From: DATLGB01 sp038258425
GTDB taxonomy: Bacteria; Actinomycetota; Thermoleophilia; Solirubrobacterales; Solirubrobacteraceae
NCBI GenBank assembly: GCA_038258425.1
Contig: JBBSPV010000055.1
Coordinates: forward strand, 1-21,555
DNA: 21,555 nt
Direction of reading: 5' to 3'
Both the position numbers and the translations under genes were made by a program. This document shows positions 1 to 5,692 of the stretch, one piece after another (the stretch's first letter is position 1; the number at the start of each line of letters is the position of its first letter). The notes beneath the pieces are model-generated. The model was not told where the DNA came from, did not search any database, and was given only the letters and a program-made list of their open reading frames with translations.

Positions 1-554
1 TCGCCGTGGCGCCGCGGCCGCGCGCCCGGCCGGTCGACCTCGCCCGCCACGCGGCCGAGCTCGGCAGCCGCTTCGACGGGCGCCTGCGGGTCGTGACCGT
101 CGACCGGCGCAGCGGCCGCCGCGTCGTCTTCGGCGCCCCGGGCGAGCCGGAGGCCGAGGTGGCGCCCGCGGTGCTCGCCTCGTGCTCGGTCCCGTGGATC
201 TTCGCCCCCGTGGAGATCGGCGGCCGCGAGTACGTCGACGGCGGCGTCTGGAGCCTGTCCAACCTCGACGTGGCTCCCGTGCGCCGCGGCTCGGAGGTGC
301 TCGCGCTGCTGCCGACCTTCGGCCGTGGGCTCGGCGGCGCCTCCCGGACGGGTCTCGGGCTGCTGCGCGCGGCCGCGCAGGCCGCCGGCCTGGCCGAGCT
401 GCAGGTCCTGCGCGCCCGGGGCGCGCGTACGCGCATCGTCGCGCCGGACCCGGCCGTCGCGCAGGCCATGGGCGGCAACCTCATGGATGCCCGCCGCCGG
501 AGCTCCGTGCTCGCGGCGGGACGCATCCAGGGTCGCCGGCTCGCGGCCGGCTAG
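1..554 (+). CDS. Patatin-like phospholipase family protein, 3' part only
   Basis: The reading frame is open from the first base (first whole codon at 3) to a TAG stop at 552-554, so the N-terminal half, including the expected G-x-S-x-G nucleophile, lies outside the window. About 183 residues are visible. The stretch LASCSVPWIFAPVEIGGREYVDGG is split here as LASCSVPWIFAPVEI followed by YVDGGVWS. The Asp of this DGG motif (about residue 79 of the visible part) is the second member of the Ser-Asp dyad in patatin/RssA-type lipid acyl hydrolases, and the preceding small-residue/Pro turn is characteristic. The family hydrolyses acyl esters of phospholipids or neutral lipids; the substrate cannot be told. 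The gene converges on the nitroreductase-family gene, with a 67 bp gap holding a strong hairpin. Codon use matches the neighbours. Family assignment is solid; the role is unknown. Confidence 0.82.
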   Translation, partial: AVAPRPRARPVDLARHAAELGSRFDGRLRVVTVDRRSGRRVVFGAPGEPEAEVAPAVLASCSVPWIFAPVEIGGREYVDGGVWSLSNLDVAPVRRGSEVLALLPTFGRGLGGASRTGLGLLRAAAQAAGLAELQVLRARGARTRIVAPDPAVAQAMGGNLMDARRRSSVLAAGRIQGRRLAAG

Positions 555-579
555 TACCCGCCTGAAGCGGACGCACGGC

Positions 580-595
580 GCCGGCGAAGGCCGGC
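580..595. terminator. Hairpin between convergent genes (bidirectional terminator candidate)
   Basis: GCCGGC-GAAG-GCCGGC forms a perfect 6 bp all-GC stem with a 4 nt loop, 25 nt after the patatin-like stop and 26 nt after the stop of the opposing gene. There is no T-tract on either side. In such GC-rich genomes terminators often lack one, so the position supports the call more than the sequence does. Confidence 0.45.
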
Positions 596-621
596 CACCC
601 CACGCCCGTCCGTCGCCGGGA

Positions 622-1005
622 CTAGCGGGTCCGAAGGGCGAACACCGGGTGGTCGGCCGGGTCGGGCAGCTGCTTCCAGTAGCCCTCGACCTGGCGTCCG
701 GCCTTGCGGCGGTAGGCGGAGATCACCGCGTCGCGCTCGCCGACGGGCAGCTCGCTGACCGCGCAGGCCGTCCCGCCGACCTGCACCTCGCCGGCCGCGC
801 GCACGTTCTTGACCCAGTCCGACTCCCCGCGCGTGGACACGAGGTAGCGCGTGCCGGCGTGCTCCACCGGGATGACCGGGATCTGCTGCGGCGTCCCGCT
901 GCGGCGGCGCGCGACCACGAGCGGCTGCGCCCCGCCGATGCCGAACCGCAGGGCCAGCGGGTTGAACACCCGGCGCACGAACAGCGGCGGCCGCTGGTAG
1001 GCCAT
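622..1005 (-). CDS. Nitroreductase/deazaflavin (F420)-dependent oxidoreductase family protein
   Basis: A 127-residue protein of the flavin/deazaflavin-dependent nitroreductase family (DUF385-like, Ddn-related split-barrel fold). It has the typical order: a basic N-terminus (FVRRVFNPLALRFG), a beta segment PLVVARRRSGTPQQIPVIPV, then YLVSTRGESDWVKNVRAAGEV, where the Gly-x-S-x-W-x-x-N/K-x-R-A region contacts the F420 phosphate tail in known members. The length is normal for the family. Members reduce quinones, nitro compounds or other hydrophobic acceptors with F420H2; the substrate here is unknown. The ATG at 1005 is favoured because a -10-like TAGGGT lies 6 nt upstream. It is divergent from the methyltransferase gene starting at 1066, with 60 bp between the starts. 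F420 use is inferred from the family, and a heme- or FMN-binding relative is possible. Confidence 0.8.
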   Translation of the reverse strand: MAYQRPPLFVRRVFNPLALRFGIGGAQPLVVARRRSGTPQQIPVIPVEHAGTRYLVSTRGESDWVKNVRAAGEVQVGGTACAVSELPVGERDAVISAYRRKAGRQVEGYWKQLPDPADHPVFALRTR

Positions 1006-1011
1006 GGCGTG

Positions 1012-1017
1012 ACCCTA
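1012..1017 (-). promoter_or_regulatory. -10 element, nitroreductase-family gene
   Basis: TAGGGT on the minus strand, 6 nt before the ATG, so transcription should begin at or next to the start codon (leaderless). There is no clear -35 box. A short palindrome, ACCGGCCGGT (1045-1054), lies between this and the divergent promoter. Confidence 0.55.
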
Positions 1018-1053
1018 CGCCGGTCGGCGCGCGCGGGCAACACCACCGGCCGG

Positions 1054-1059
1054 TACGGT
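1054..1059 (+). promoter_or_regulatory. -10 element, methyltransferase gene
   Basis: TACGGT (within GGTACGGT) lies 6 nt before the ATG at 1066. With normal -10 to +1 spacing the transcript would start on the initiation codon. There is no Shine-Dalgarno sequence. Confidence 0.55.
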
Positions 1060-1065
1060 CCCCCG

Positions 1066-2121
1066 ATGCCGCGACCCGCCGCCCTCAGTCACGTGCGCGC
1101 GACGCCCCTCGGCCGGCGTGCCGAGCGCGCGGCGCGTGCGGCGCTGGCGGCGGCCCGGGCGTCCGAGGAGCCGGTGGCCGACCCGCCGCCCGTCCCGCGA
1201 CCGCACGAGCACGACAGCCTGCTCGAGCACCTGTTGGGCGGCCCGCTCGCCGAGCTCGACGCGGCGTGTGCCGCCGCCACGGCCGCCGGCCCGGAGGCCG
1301 AGCGCGCCGCCTACGCGCGCTTCGCCGGCCTCGACCTCGACCTGTGGGCGATCCTGCTCACCCAGCAGCAGACGGCCTTTCCCCACATCCGGGCGCTGCT
1401 GCCCGCCGTGCCCGCGCCGGACCTCCAGGTCATGTGGAACGGGCTCAGCGGGGCGCCGCTGGCGAGCCAGAGCGCCGCCTTCTACGCGAAGGTGCTCGAT
1501 CGCCACACGACCTACGGGCTGCGGCCGCTCGACGAGGCGCGGGTGCTCGATCACGGCGTCGGCTGGGGCCGCCTGGTGCGCTTCTTCGCCCGCGACGTCG
1601 GTCCGGGCCGGCTCTTCGGCACCGACCCGGTCCAGTCCATCCTCGACGTCTGCCGGCGCGACCGCGTCCCGGCCGAGCTGCACAGGACCGAGTTCCTGCC
1701 CGACGAGCTGCCCGTCGGCGACCTCGACCTCGCCTACGCGTTCTCGGTCTTCACCCACCTCTCCGAGGGCGCGGCAGCGCGCAGCCTCGACGCGCTGCAC
1801 GGGGCGCTGCGGCCCGGCGGCCTGCTCGTCGTGACCATCCGCCCGCCGGACTTCCTCTGGCTGGATCCGCTCCTGCATCCGCAGTTGGCGCAGCTCGGGC
1901 CGGACTGGCGCGCCGCGCTGCAGCGGCCGCGGCACCTGTTCGTCCCGCACCCGGCGGATCCCGGGCACTTCCAGTACGAGGGCGGCGAGATGACCTACGG
2001 CGAGGCGGTCATCACGCTCCCCTACGTCCGCGAGCGCTGGGCGCCGCGCTTCGAGCTGCTCGACGTCGCCCCGCTGATCGGCGACCTGCACCAGGTCGTG
2101 CTGACCCTGCGCCGCCCCTAG
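1066..2121 (+). CDS. Class I SAM-dependent methyltransferase with N-terminal extension
   Basis: 351 residues. The frame is open much further upstream, but the ATG at 1066 is chosen because TACGGT sits 6 nt before it and because an earlier start would run through the opposing gene. The C-terminal half is a Rossmann-type methyltransferase. Motif I is RVLDHGVGWGRLVRFF (159-174), an acidic residue ends beta-2 at Asp187 (LFGTD), motif IV-like DLAYAFSVFTHL is at 220-231, and the post-I region LRPGGLLVVTIRP follows. The N-terminal about 150 residues are Ala/Arg-rich, then helical, with no recognised domain. The substrate is unknown: the domain resembles methyltransferases of small molecules or glycans, and nothing in the neighbourhood specifies one. 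Its TAG stop directly abuts the leuA stop on the other strand with no base between them. Confidence 0.75.
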   Translation: MPRPAALSHVRATPLGRRAERAARAALAAARASEEPVADPPPVPRPHEHDSLLEHLLGGPLAELDAACAAATAAGPEAERAAYARFAGLDLDLWAILLTQQQTAFPHIRALLPAVPAPDLQVMWNGLSGAPLASQSAAFYAKVLDRHTTYGLRPLDEARVLDHGVGWGRLVRFFARDVGPGRLFGTDPVQSILDVCRRDRVPAELHRTEFLPDELPVGDLDLAYAFSVFTHLSEGAAARSLDALHGALRPGGLLVVTIRPPDFLWLDPLLHPQLAQLGPDWRAALQRPRHLFVPHPADPGHFQYEGGEMTYGEAVITLPYVRERWAPRFELLDVAPLIGDLHQVVLTLRRP

Positions 2122-2130
2122 CTACGGCGT
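2109..2130. terminator. Short inverted repeat spanning the abutting stops (weak terminator candidate)
   Basis: GCGCCG (2109-2114) and CGGCGT (2125-2130) can pair as a 6 bp stem, one pair being G-U in the plus-strand RNA. The 10 nt loop contains both stop codons as the palindrome TAGCTA. The stem is short and could be chance in this base composition. Confidence 0.2.
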
Positions 2131-3705
2131 CGAGGCCGCCTCCGGCAGCCGGTCCGCGCCCTCCTCGGCCGCGGCGTGCACGAGCCGCTCGCCGTTGGCC
2201 AGCGCCCGCACGTACGCGTGGGCGGCGGCCTCGATGATGTCCGTCGAGACGCCCTGGCCCGTCGCCGTCTGCCCGGCGAGCTCGAGCACGACGGTCGCCT
2301 CGCCGAGCGCGTCCTGGCCGCTCGTGACGGCGTCGACCCGGAAGTCGCGCAGCTTGGCCTCGCGGCGGGTCGCGGCGTTGATCGCGTGGAAGATCGCGTC
2401 GATCGGGCCGTCGCCGGTGAAGTCGCCCTCGACGACGGTCCCGTCGGCGCCCTCGATGCCCACGCGGGCGTGCGGCGGCCGGCGGGTGGAGGCCTCCACG
2501 TCGAAGTACGCGAGCGTCCAGGCCGTGTCCGCCGTACCGCGCAGCTCGTCGGTGACCAGCGCCTCGAGGTCCATGGCCGTGACCTGCTTCTTGCGGTCGG
2601 CGACCTCCTTGAAGCGCTTGAAGGCGAGGTTGAGCTGGGCGCCGTCGATCGTGTAGCCGAGCTCCTCGAGCGCCTGGCGCAGGGCGTGGCGGCCCGAGAG
2701 CTTGCCGAGCACGATGGAGTTCGCGTCCAGGCCGACGGTGGTCGGGTCCATGATCTCGTAGGTCGAGCGCTCCTTCAGCACGCCGTCCTGGTGGATCCCC
2801 GACTCGTGCGCGAAGGCGTTGCGCCCGACGATCGCCTTGTTCGGCTGCACGCTGTAACCCGTCAGCCGCGAGACGAGCCGGCTCGTGCGGGCGATCTCCT
2901 GCGTGACGACGCCGGTGCGCAGGCCGTCGAGGTCGGCGCGCCGCGTCGCGAGGAGCATGACGATCTCCTCGAGCGACGTGTTGCCCGCCCGCTCGCCGAT
3001 CCCGTTGACCGCCACCTCGACCTGGCGCGCGCCGGCCCGCAGGCCCGCGAACGAGTTGGCCACCGCGAGGCCGAGGTCGTCGTGGCAGTGCACGGACAGC
3101 ACGACGTCGGCCAGGCCGGGCGCGAGCTCGTACAGCCGCCCGAGGAAGGCGGCGTACTCGTGCGGCATCGTGTAGCCGACGGTGTCGGGGATGTTGATCG
3201 TCGTGGCGCCCTCGTCGATGGCGGCCTGGACGACCTCCGCGGTGTACTCGACGTCGGCCCGGGTGGCGTCCATGGGCGAGAACTCGACGTCCTCGACGAA
3301 GGAGCGGGCGTGCGCCACGGCGGCGCGCGCCTGGTGCAGGACGTCCTCGCGCGTCGAGTTGAACTGGTGGACGATGTGGATGTCCGAGGTGGAGACGAAG
3401 GTGTGGATGCGGGGGCGCTCCGCATCGCGCACGGCCTCCGCGGCCCGCTCGACGTCCGGCGCGTGCACGCGGGCGAGGCCGGCGATCACCGGGCCCTCGA
3501 CCTCGCGGGCGATCCGCCGGACCGCCTCGAAGTCGCCCGGCGAGGCGATGGGGAAGCCCGCCTCGATCACGTCGACGCCGAGGCGCGCGAGCTGGTGGGC
3601 GATCTCGAGCTTCTCGCCGGCGTTGAGCGAGATGCCCGGCGACTGCTCGCCGTCGCGCAGGGTGGTGTCGAAGATGATGACCCGTTCGGGGTCCTGCGGG
3701 TACAT
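2122..3705 (-). CDS. leuA: 2-isopropylmalate synthase (leucine biosynthesis, first committed step)
   Basis: A 527-residue cytosolic enzyme condensing acetyl-CoA with 2-oxoisovalerate. The N-terminal HMGL-like TIM barrel starts IIFDTTLRDGEQSPG (10-24), with Asp13 as a metal ligand; the metal-binding HCHDD is at 206-210 and the NGIGERAGNTSLEEI signature at 234-248. NAFAHESGIHQDGVLK belongs to the linker subdomain. The last about 140 residues form the LeuA allosteric regulatory domain (AMDLEALVTDEL onward), the site of leucine feedback inhibition in the family. Length and architecture match the short LeuA type (about 510-530 aa) and not the 600+ aa mycobacterial form. The ATG at 3705 has a clear AGGAG Shine-Dalgarno site 7 nt upstream, unusual in this window. 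Expression is probably controlled by the leucine-rich leader peptide 73 bp upstream. The relatives citramalate and homocitrate synthase are less likely given the LeuA-like C-terminal domain. Confidence 0.95.
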   Translation of the reverse strand: MYPQDPERVIIFDTTLRDGEQSPGISLNAGEKLEIAHQLARLGVDVIEAGFPIASPGDFEAVRRIAREVEGPVIAGLARVHAPDVERAAEAVRDAERPRIHTFVSTSDIHIVHQFNSTREDVLHQARAAVAHARSFVEDVEFSPMDATRADVEYTAEVVQAAIDEGATTINIPDTVGYTMPHEYAAFLGRLYELAPGLADVVLSVHCHDDLGLAVANSFAGLRAGARQVEVAVNGIGERAGNTSLEEIVMLLATRRADLDGLRTGVVTQEIARTSRLVSRLTGYSVQPNKAIVGRNAFAHESGIHQDGVLKERSTYEIMDPTTVGLDANSIVLGKLSGRHALRQALEELGYTIDGAQLNLAFKRFKEVADRKKQVTAMDLEALVTDELRGTADTAWTLAYFDVEASTRRPPHARVGIEGADGTVVEGDFTGDGPIDAIFHAINAATRREAKLRDFRVDAVTSGQDALGEATVVLELAGQTATGQGVSTDIIEAAAHAYVRALANGERLVHAAAEEGADRLPEAASTP

Positions 3706-3712
3706 GGCCTGG

Positions 3713-3717
3713 CTCCT
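3713..3717 (-). promoter_or_regulatory. leuA Shine-Dalgarno site
   Basis: AGGAG on the minus strand, 7 nt before the leuA ATG. It matters because most genes here lack one, and because its complement CUCCU occurs repeatedly in the Leu-codon run of the upstream leader peptide, so the site could be masked by pairing. Confidence 0.7.
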
Positions 3718-3750
3718 GTGGTCTGAAGTCCTGCTCTTCTCCGGTGGTTC

Positions 3751-3768
3751 GCGGCTTCAGGCGGCCGC
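3751..3768 (-). promoter_or_regulatory. Hairpin in the leuA 5' untranslated region
   Basis: GCGGC (3751-3755) pairs with GCCGC (3764-3768) around an 8 nt loop. The right arm lies inside the decamer palindrome GGCGGCCGCC (3760-3769), and GTGG (3744-3747) can instead pair with CCAC (3768-3771). The stretch between leader stop and leuA can therefore adopt alternative folds, as expected of an attenuator-type leader, but which fold matters cannot be told by eye. Confidence 0.35.
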
Positions 3769-3777
3769 CACGCGCAG

Positions 3778-3831
3778 CTATTCCCCCCGTGGGGGGAGGA
3801 GGAGAAGGAGGAGGTCGAGACGCGCCGCCAT
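3778..3831 (-). CDS. leuL: Leucine-rich leader peptide of leuA
   Basis: A 17-codon frame reading MAARLDLLLLLLPPRGE and ending in TAG at 3778-3780. Seven of 17 residues are Leu, six of them consecutive (codons 7-12: CTC CTC CTT CTC CTC CTC). It ends 72 nt before leuA on the same strand. A -10-like TACGCT lies 10 nt before its ATG, placing the transcription start at or just before this codon, so the peptide would be the first thing read on the leuA transcript. Runs of the end-product amino acid upstream of its biosynthetic gene are the hallmark of ribosome-stalling attenuation (leu, ilv, his, trp leaders). In actinobacteria, conserved leader elements have been described before leuA. A perfect CCCCCC-AC-GGGGGG repeat overlaps codons 12-16, immediately after the Leu run. 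The symbol is used by analogy with the enteric leuL; homology is not claimed. Confidence 0.8.
   Translation of the reverse strand: MAARLDLLLLLLPPRGE
3783..3796 (-). promoter_or_regulatory. GC hairpin overlapping the end of the leader peptide gene
   Basis: On the minus strand CCCCCC-AC-GGGGGG forms an inverted repeat (practical stem 5 bp, 4 nt loop) starting on the last base of the final Leu codon. A ribosome paused on the Leu codons would cover it; a ribosome that finished the peptide would clear it. It is therefore well placed to act as the switch structure. It has no T-tract, so a translational or Rho-linked mode is as likely as classical termination. Confidence 0.5.
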
Positions 3832-3841
3832 CTGGCCGCGC

Positions 3842-3847
3842 AGCGTA
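3842..3847 (-). promoter_or_regulatory. -10 element for the leader peptide-leuA transcript
   Basis: TACGCT on the minus strand, 10 nt before the leader-peptide ATG and 8 nt beyond the stop of the upstream nucleotidyltransferase-fold gene. It is flanked by the 5 bp inverted repeat CGCGC/GCGCG (3837-3841 and 3848-3852). No convincing -35 is visible. Confidence 0.5.
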
Positions 3848-3855
3848 GCGCGTGC

Positions 3856-4836
3856 TCAGAAGACGAGGTAGTCGCGCACGAGCCGCTCGAGCTCGGGGAC
3901 CTCGAAGAGCAGGGCCAGCAGCGCCGCCTGCAGCTCGTCACCGCGCTCGCGCACCCGGGCGAACACCTCCGACCCGTCCGCGTCGGCCTCGCTGAGCCGG
4001 GAGAGCTCACCACGCTGCCGCGGGTCGTCGAGCAGCTGGAGGAAGTCCCCGTAGGCGCGCAGGGCACGCGCGCCGGCGTCGGGCATGCCGTGGGTGAGGA
4101 AGGCGGCCGCGATCCGGTCCAGCGGCGGCTCGGCCAGGCGGCCGCCGAGGAAAGCCGACATCGCGTCCGCGGGCAGCGTGTGGCACTCGAGCACGGGCAG
4201 CAGCCCGCCGGCGAACAGCGCCTTGCGCGAGAAGCGCAGCTTGGCGTGGCGCAGCCCCCACCCCTCCCCCGCCCGTGCGCGGTGCTTGCCCTCGAAGTCG
4301 ACGGCGATCGTGCGCCAGTACCGCACGAGGTCGTTGAGGAAGAAGCGCGGCGGCCGGTAGTCGCGCTCGTGCGGGGCGAGGTAGAGCCCGAGCAGCTCCC
4401 GCCGGGCGCGGGCGTGGGCCTGATCGCCGGCCACGGCCACGGACTCCAGGAGGAAGAGCATCCGCCGGGTCAGGTTGACGTTCGTGTCGCCGTCGAGGCC
4501 GACCCGGTCGGTCAGGTCCGCCAGCCACGCCGTGGCGCCGAACAGGCCCTCGGGGCCGGGCGCGGGGCCGCCGAGGACGGCGGCCACCTCGCCGGGGCCG
4601 GGACGCGTGAAGTCCCGGCGCTCGCCGCAGAACAGCACGATGGCGTCGTCGTCGGAGGCGGAGGTGACCTCGTGCCGCCCCCACGAGCCGAGCAGCACGA
4701 CGGCGGCGTCCGGATCGAGCCTGACCCGGTCCAGCCGCGCGCGCCGCTCGGCCAGCCCGGCCGCGGTGCGCTCGCGCGCGCGCAGGATCGGGCCGAACCC
4801 CTCACCGGTGGCCTCGGCGAGGGCGGCGACCGACAT
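3856..4836 (-). CDS. Nucleotidyltransferase-fold protein of unknown function
   Basis: 326 residues. The recognisable part is an N-terminal polymerase-beta-like nucleotidyltransferase core: LGSWGRHEVTSASDDDAIVLF (49-69, written here as LGSWGRHEVTSASDDD then AIVLF) fits the G-S-x-x-R-x-E-x-(T/S)-x-x-S-D-x-D pattern seen in GlnD-like and DUF294-like enzymes, with the SDDD acidic cluster at 61-64 as likely metal ligands. The rest is helical with conserved-looking basic/aromatic stretches (FFLNDLVRYWRT, KLRFSRKALFAGG) and no second known domain. It could transfer a nucleotide to a protein, antibiotic or small molecule; the target is unknown. The ATG at 4836 is supported by TAGCGT 7 nt upstream. 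It is the gene just before the leuL-leuA unit on the same strand, but leuA has its own promoter, so a functional tie is not shown. Confidence 0.65.
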   Translation of the reverse strand: MSVAALAEATGEGFGPILRARERTAAGLAERRARLDRVRLDPDAAVVLLGSWGRHEVTSASDDDAIVLFCGERRDFTRPGPGEVAAVLGGPAPGPEGLFGATAWLADLTDRVGLDGDTNVNLTRRMLFLLESVAVAGDQAHARARRELLGLYLAPHERDYRPPRFFLNDLVRYWRTIAVDFEGKHRARAGEGWGLRHAKLRFSRKALFAGGLLPVLECHTLPADAMSAFLGGRLAEPPLDRIAAAFLTHGMPDAGARALRAYGDFLQLLDDPRQRGELSRLSEADADGSEVFARVRERGDELQAALLALLFEVPELERLVRDYLVF

Positions 4837-4863
4837 GGCGGGGACGCTACCGGCGTCCCCGCC
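4837..4863 (-). terminator. Perfect 11 bp hairpin carrying the promoter of the next gene
   Basis: GGCGGGGACGC (4837-4847) and GCGTCCCCGCC (4853-4863) are exact inverted copies around the 5 nt loop TACCG. The repeat begins 9 nt after the stop of the TIM-barrel gene and ends on the base before the ATG of the nucleotidyltransferase-fold gene. In the upstream transcript it is a very stable hairpin, hence a terminator candidate. In DNA it contains the -10 of the downstream gene. There is no T-tract. Confidence 0.5.
4844..4849 (-). promoter_or_regulatory. -10 element, nucleotidyltransferase-fold gene
   Basis: TAGCGT on the minus strand, 7 nt before the ATG at 4836. Three of its bases lie in one arm of the 11 bp inverted repeat and the other three in its loop. 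Confidence 0.5.
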
Positions 4864-4872
4864 CCGGCGGCG

Positions 4873-5610
4873 TCAGGCCGCGAGCGGCGTCCGCACCAGC
4901 GGCAGGCGCCGGCCCGCCCCGGGCTCGGCCTGCGACCAGCGGGCCGGGGGCCGCGCCTCGAGGATCCACGGCACGTCGCGGCAGCGGGCCAGCAGCGGCC
5001 CGAAGCGTGCCTCGTCGCCCGCCGTGAGCGTCGTGTGGGCGCCGCCGCGGATGGAGGACAGGTGCACCTCTCGCAGCCGGCCGCGGAAGCGGTCCAGCAG
5101 CTCGTCGGCGAGCGCCATGGACGGGTCCAGCGTGTGGGCGTGGGCGACGTCGAGGCAGAAGCCGGCCTCGGGCAGCGCCTCGAACAGCGGCGCGAGCTCA
5201 TCGGCCGTCCGCCCGCCCGCCTTGCGGTCGTCCATGTTCTCGAAGACCAGGCGCCGGCCGAGGACCCGGTAGGGCTCGGGGTCCCCGACGAGGTCGGGGT
5301 GGGCGATCAGCGTGCGCACGCCGGGCGGCAGGCGCAGCAGGGCCGCGACGCGCTCCGCCTCCGGCGCCGCGACGCCCTTGACCGGCGTGTGGACGCTCAC
5401 GTGGCGGAACGGCAGGCGTGGCCGGCCCCGGAGGTAGGCGACGAGGCCCGGCAGCTCCGCGGCGTCGTGGGCCGCGAGCTCGACGGCGTGCGTGGAGACG
5501 CCGCAGGCGCTGCGCACGAGCGCCGGCCAGTCGTCCCCGCGGCCGAGCGCCCCGGTGGACGCCCCCATGGGGTGGTGGCCGGCGACGGCGCTGAGCGGGA
5601 CGGCGATCAT
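4873..5610 (-). CDS. Xylose isomerase-like TIM-barrel protein (AP endonuclease 2 superfamily)
   Basis: 245 residues. The frame is open far upstream, but the ATG at 5610 is chosen because TAGCTT lies 10 nt before it and the fold starts there. Segments match the sugar isomerase/endonuclease IV-like barrel: an early GASTG (16-20), VSVHTP (71-76), LIAHPDLV (101-108), LVFENMD (121-127), FCLDVAHAH (151-159), REVHLSS (180-186) and ILEA (216-219). Glu124, Asp154, His157, His183 and Glu218 fall where metal ligands sit in this superfamily. Members act as sugar-phosphate or hydroxypyruvate isomerases, epimerases or, rarely, nucleases; which one cannot be decided. It lies between serA and the nucleotidyltransferase-fold gene on the same strand, but separate promoters make a tight operon unlikely. 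Confidence 0.7.
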   Translation of the reverse strand: MIAVPLSAVAGHHPMGASTGALGRGDDWPALVRSACGVSTHAVELAAHDAAELPGLVAYLRGRPRLPFRHVSVHTPVKGVAAPEAERVAALLRLPPGVRTLIAHPDLVGDPEPYRVLGRRLVFENMDDRKAGGRTADELAPLFEALPEAGFCLDVAHAHTLDPSMALADELLDRFRGRLREVHLSSIRGGAHTTLTAGDEARFGPLLARCRDVPWILEARPPARWSQAEPGAGRRLPLVRTPLAA

Positions 5611-5612
5611 CC

Positions 5613-5636
5613 GGCCGGGGAAGCTACCCCCCGGCC
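5613..5636 (-). promoter_or_regulatory. 8 bp inverted repeat with the -10 box in its loop
   Basis: GGCCGGGG (5613-5620) and CCCCGGCC (5629-5636) are perfect inverted copies. The 8 nt loop holds the entire -10 hexamer (5621-5626) of the TIM-barrel gene. The geometry parallels the hairpin at 4837-4863. It could be read-through control, an operator, or a base-composition accident, though 8 perfect pairs at this exact place are unlikely by chance. Confidence 0.4.
5621..5626 (-). promoter_or_regulatory. -10 element, TIM-barrel gene
   Basis: TAGCTT on the minus strand, 10 nt before the ATG at 5610; it decides the start against the long open frame upstream. Confidence 0.5.
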
Positions 5637-5649
5637 CGGACGCCGCCGC

Positions 5650-5692
5650 GAGCCGTCCCGCTCCCAGCGCGAAGATCGCTCCAGGACGGCTC
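5650..5692 (-). terminator. Inverted repeat overlapping the serA stop
   Basis: GAGCCGTCC (5650-5658) and GGACGGCTC (5684-5692) are perfect 9 bp inverted copies. The upstream arm overlaps the serA TGA. The 25 nt loop contains a nested CGCT/AGCG mini-stem (5659-5669). The position at the very end of serA suggests a terminator or 3'-end stabiliser; the long loop and lack of a T-tract keep confidence moderate. Confidence 0.4.

Noticed and set aside
325..1065. Upstream extension of the first methyltransferase frame
   Set aside because: It would overlap the patatin-like gene and run through the opposing nitroreductase-family gene; the composition is shadow-like and a -10 box marks the ATG at 1066.
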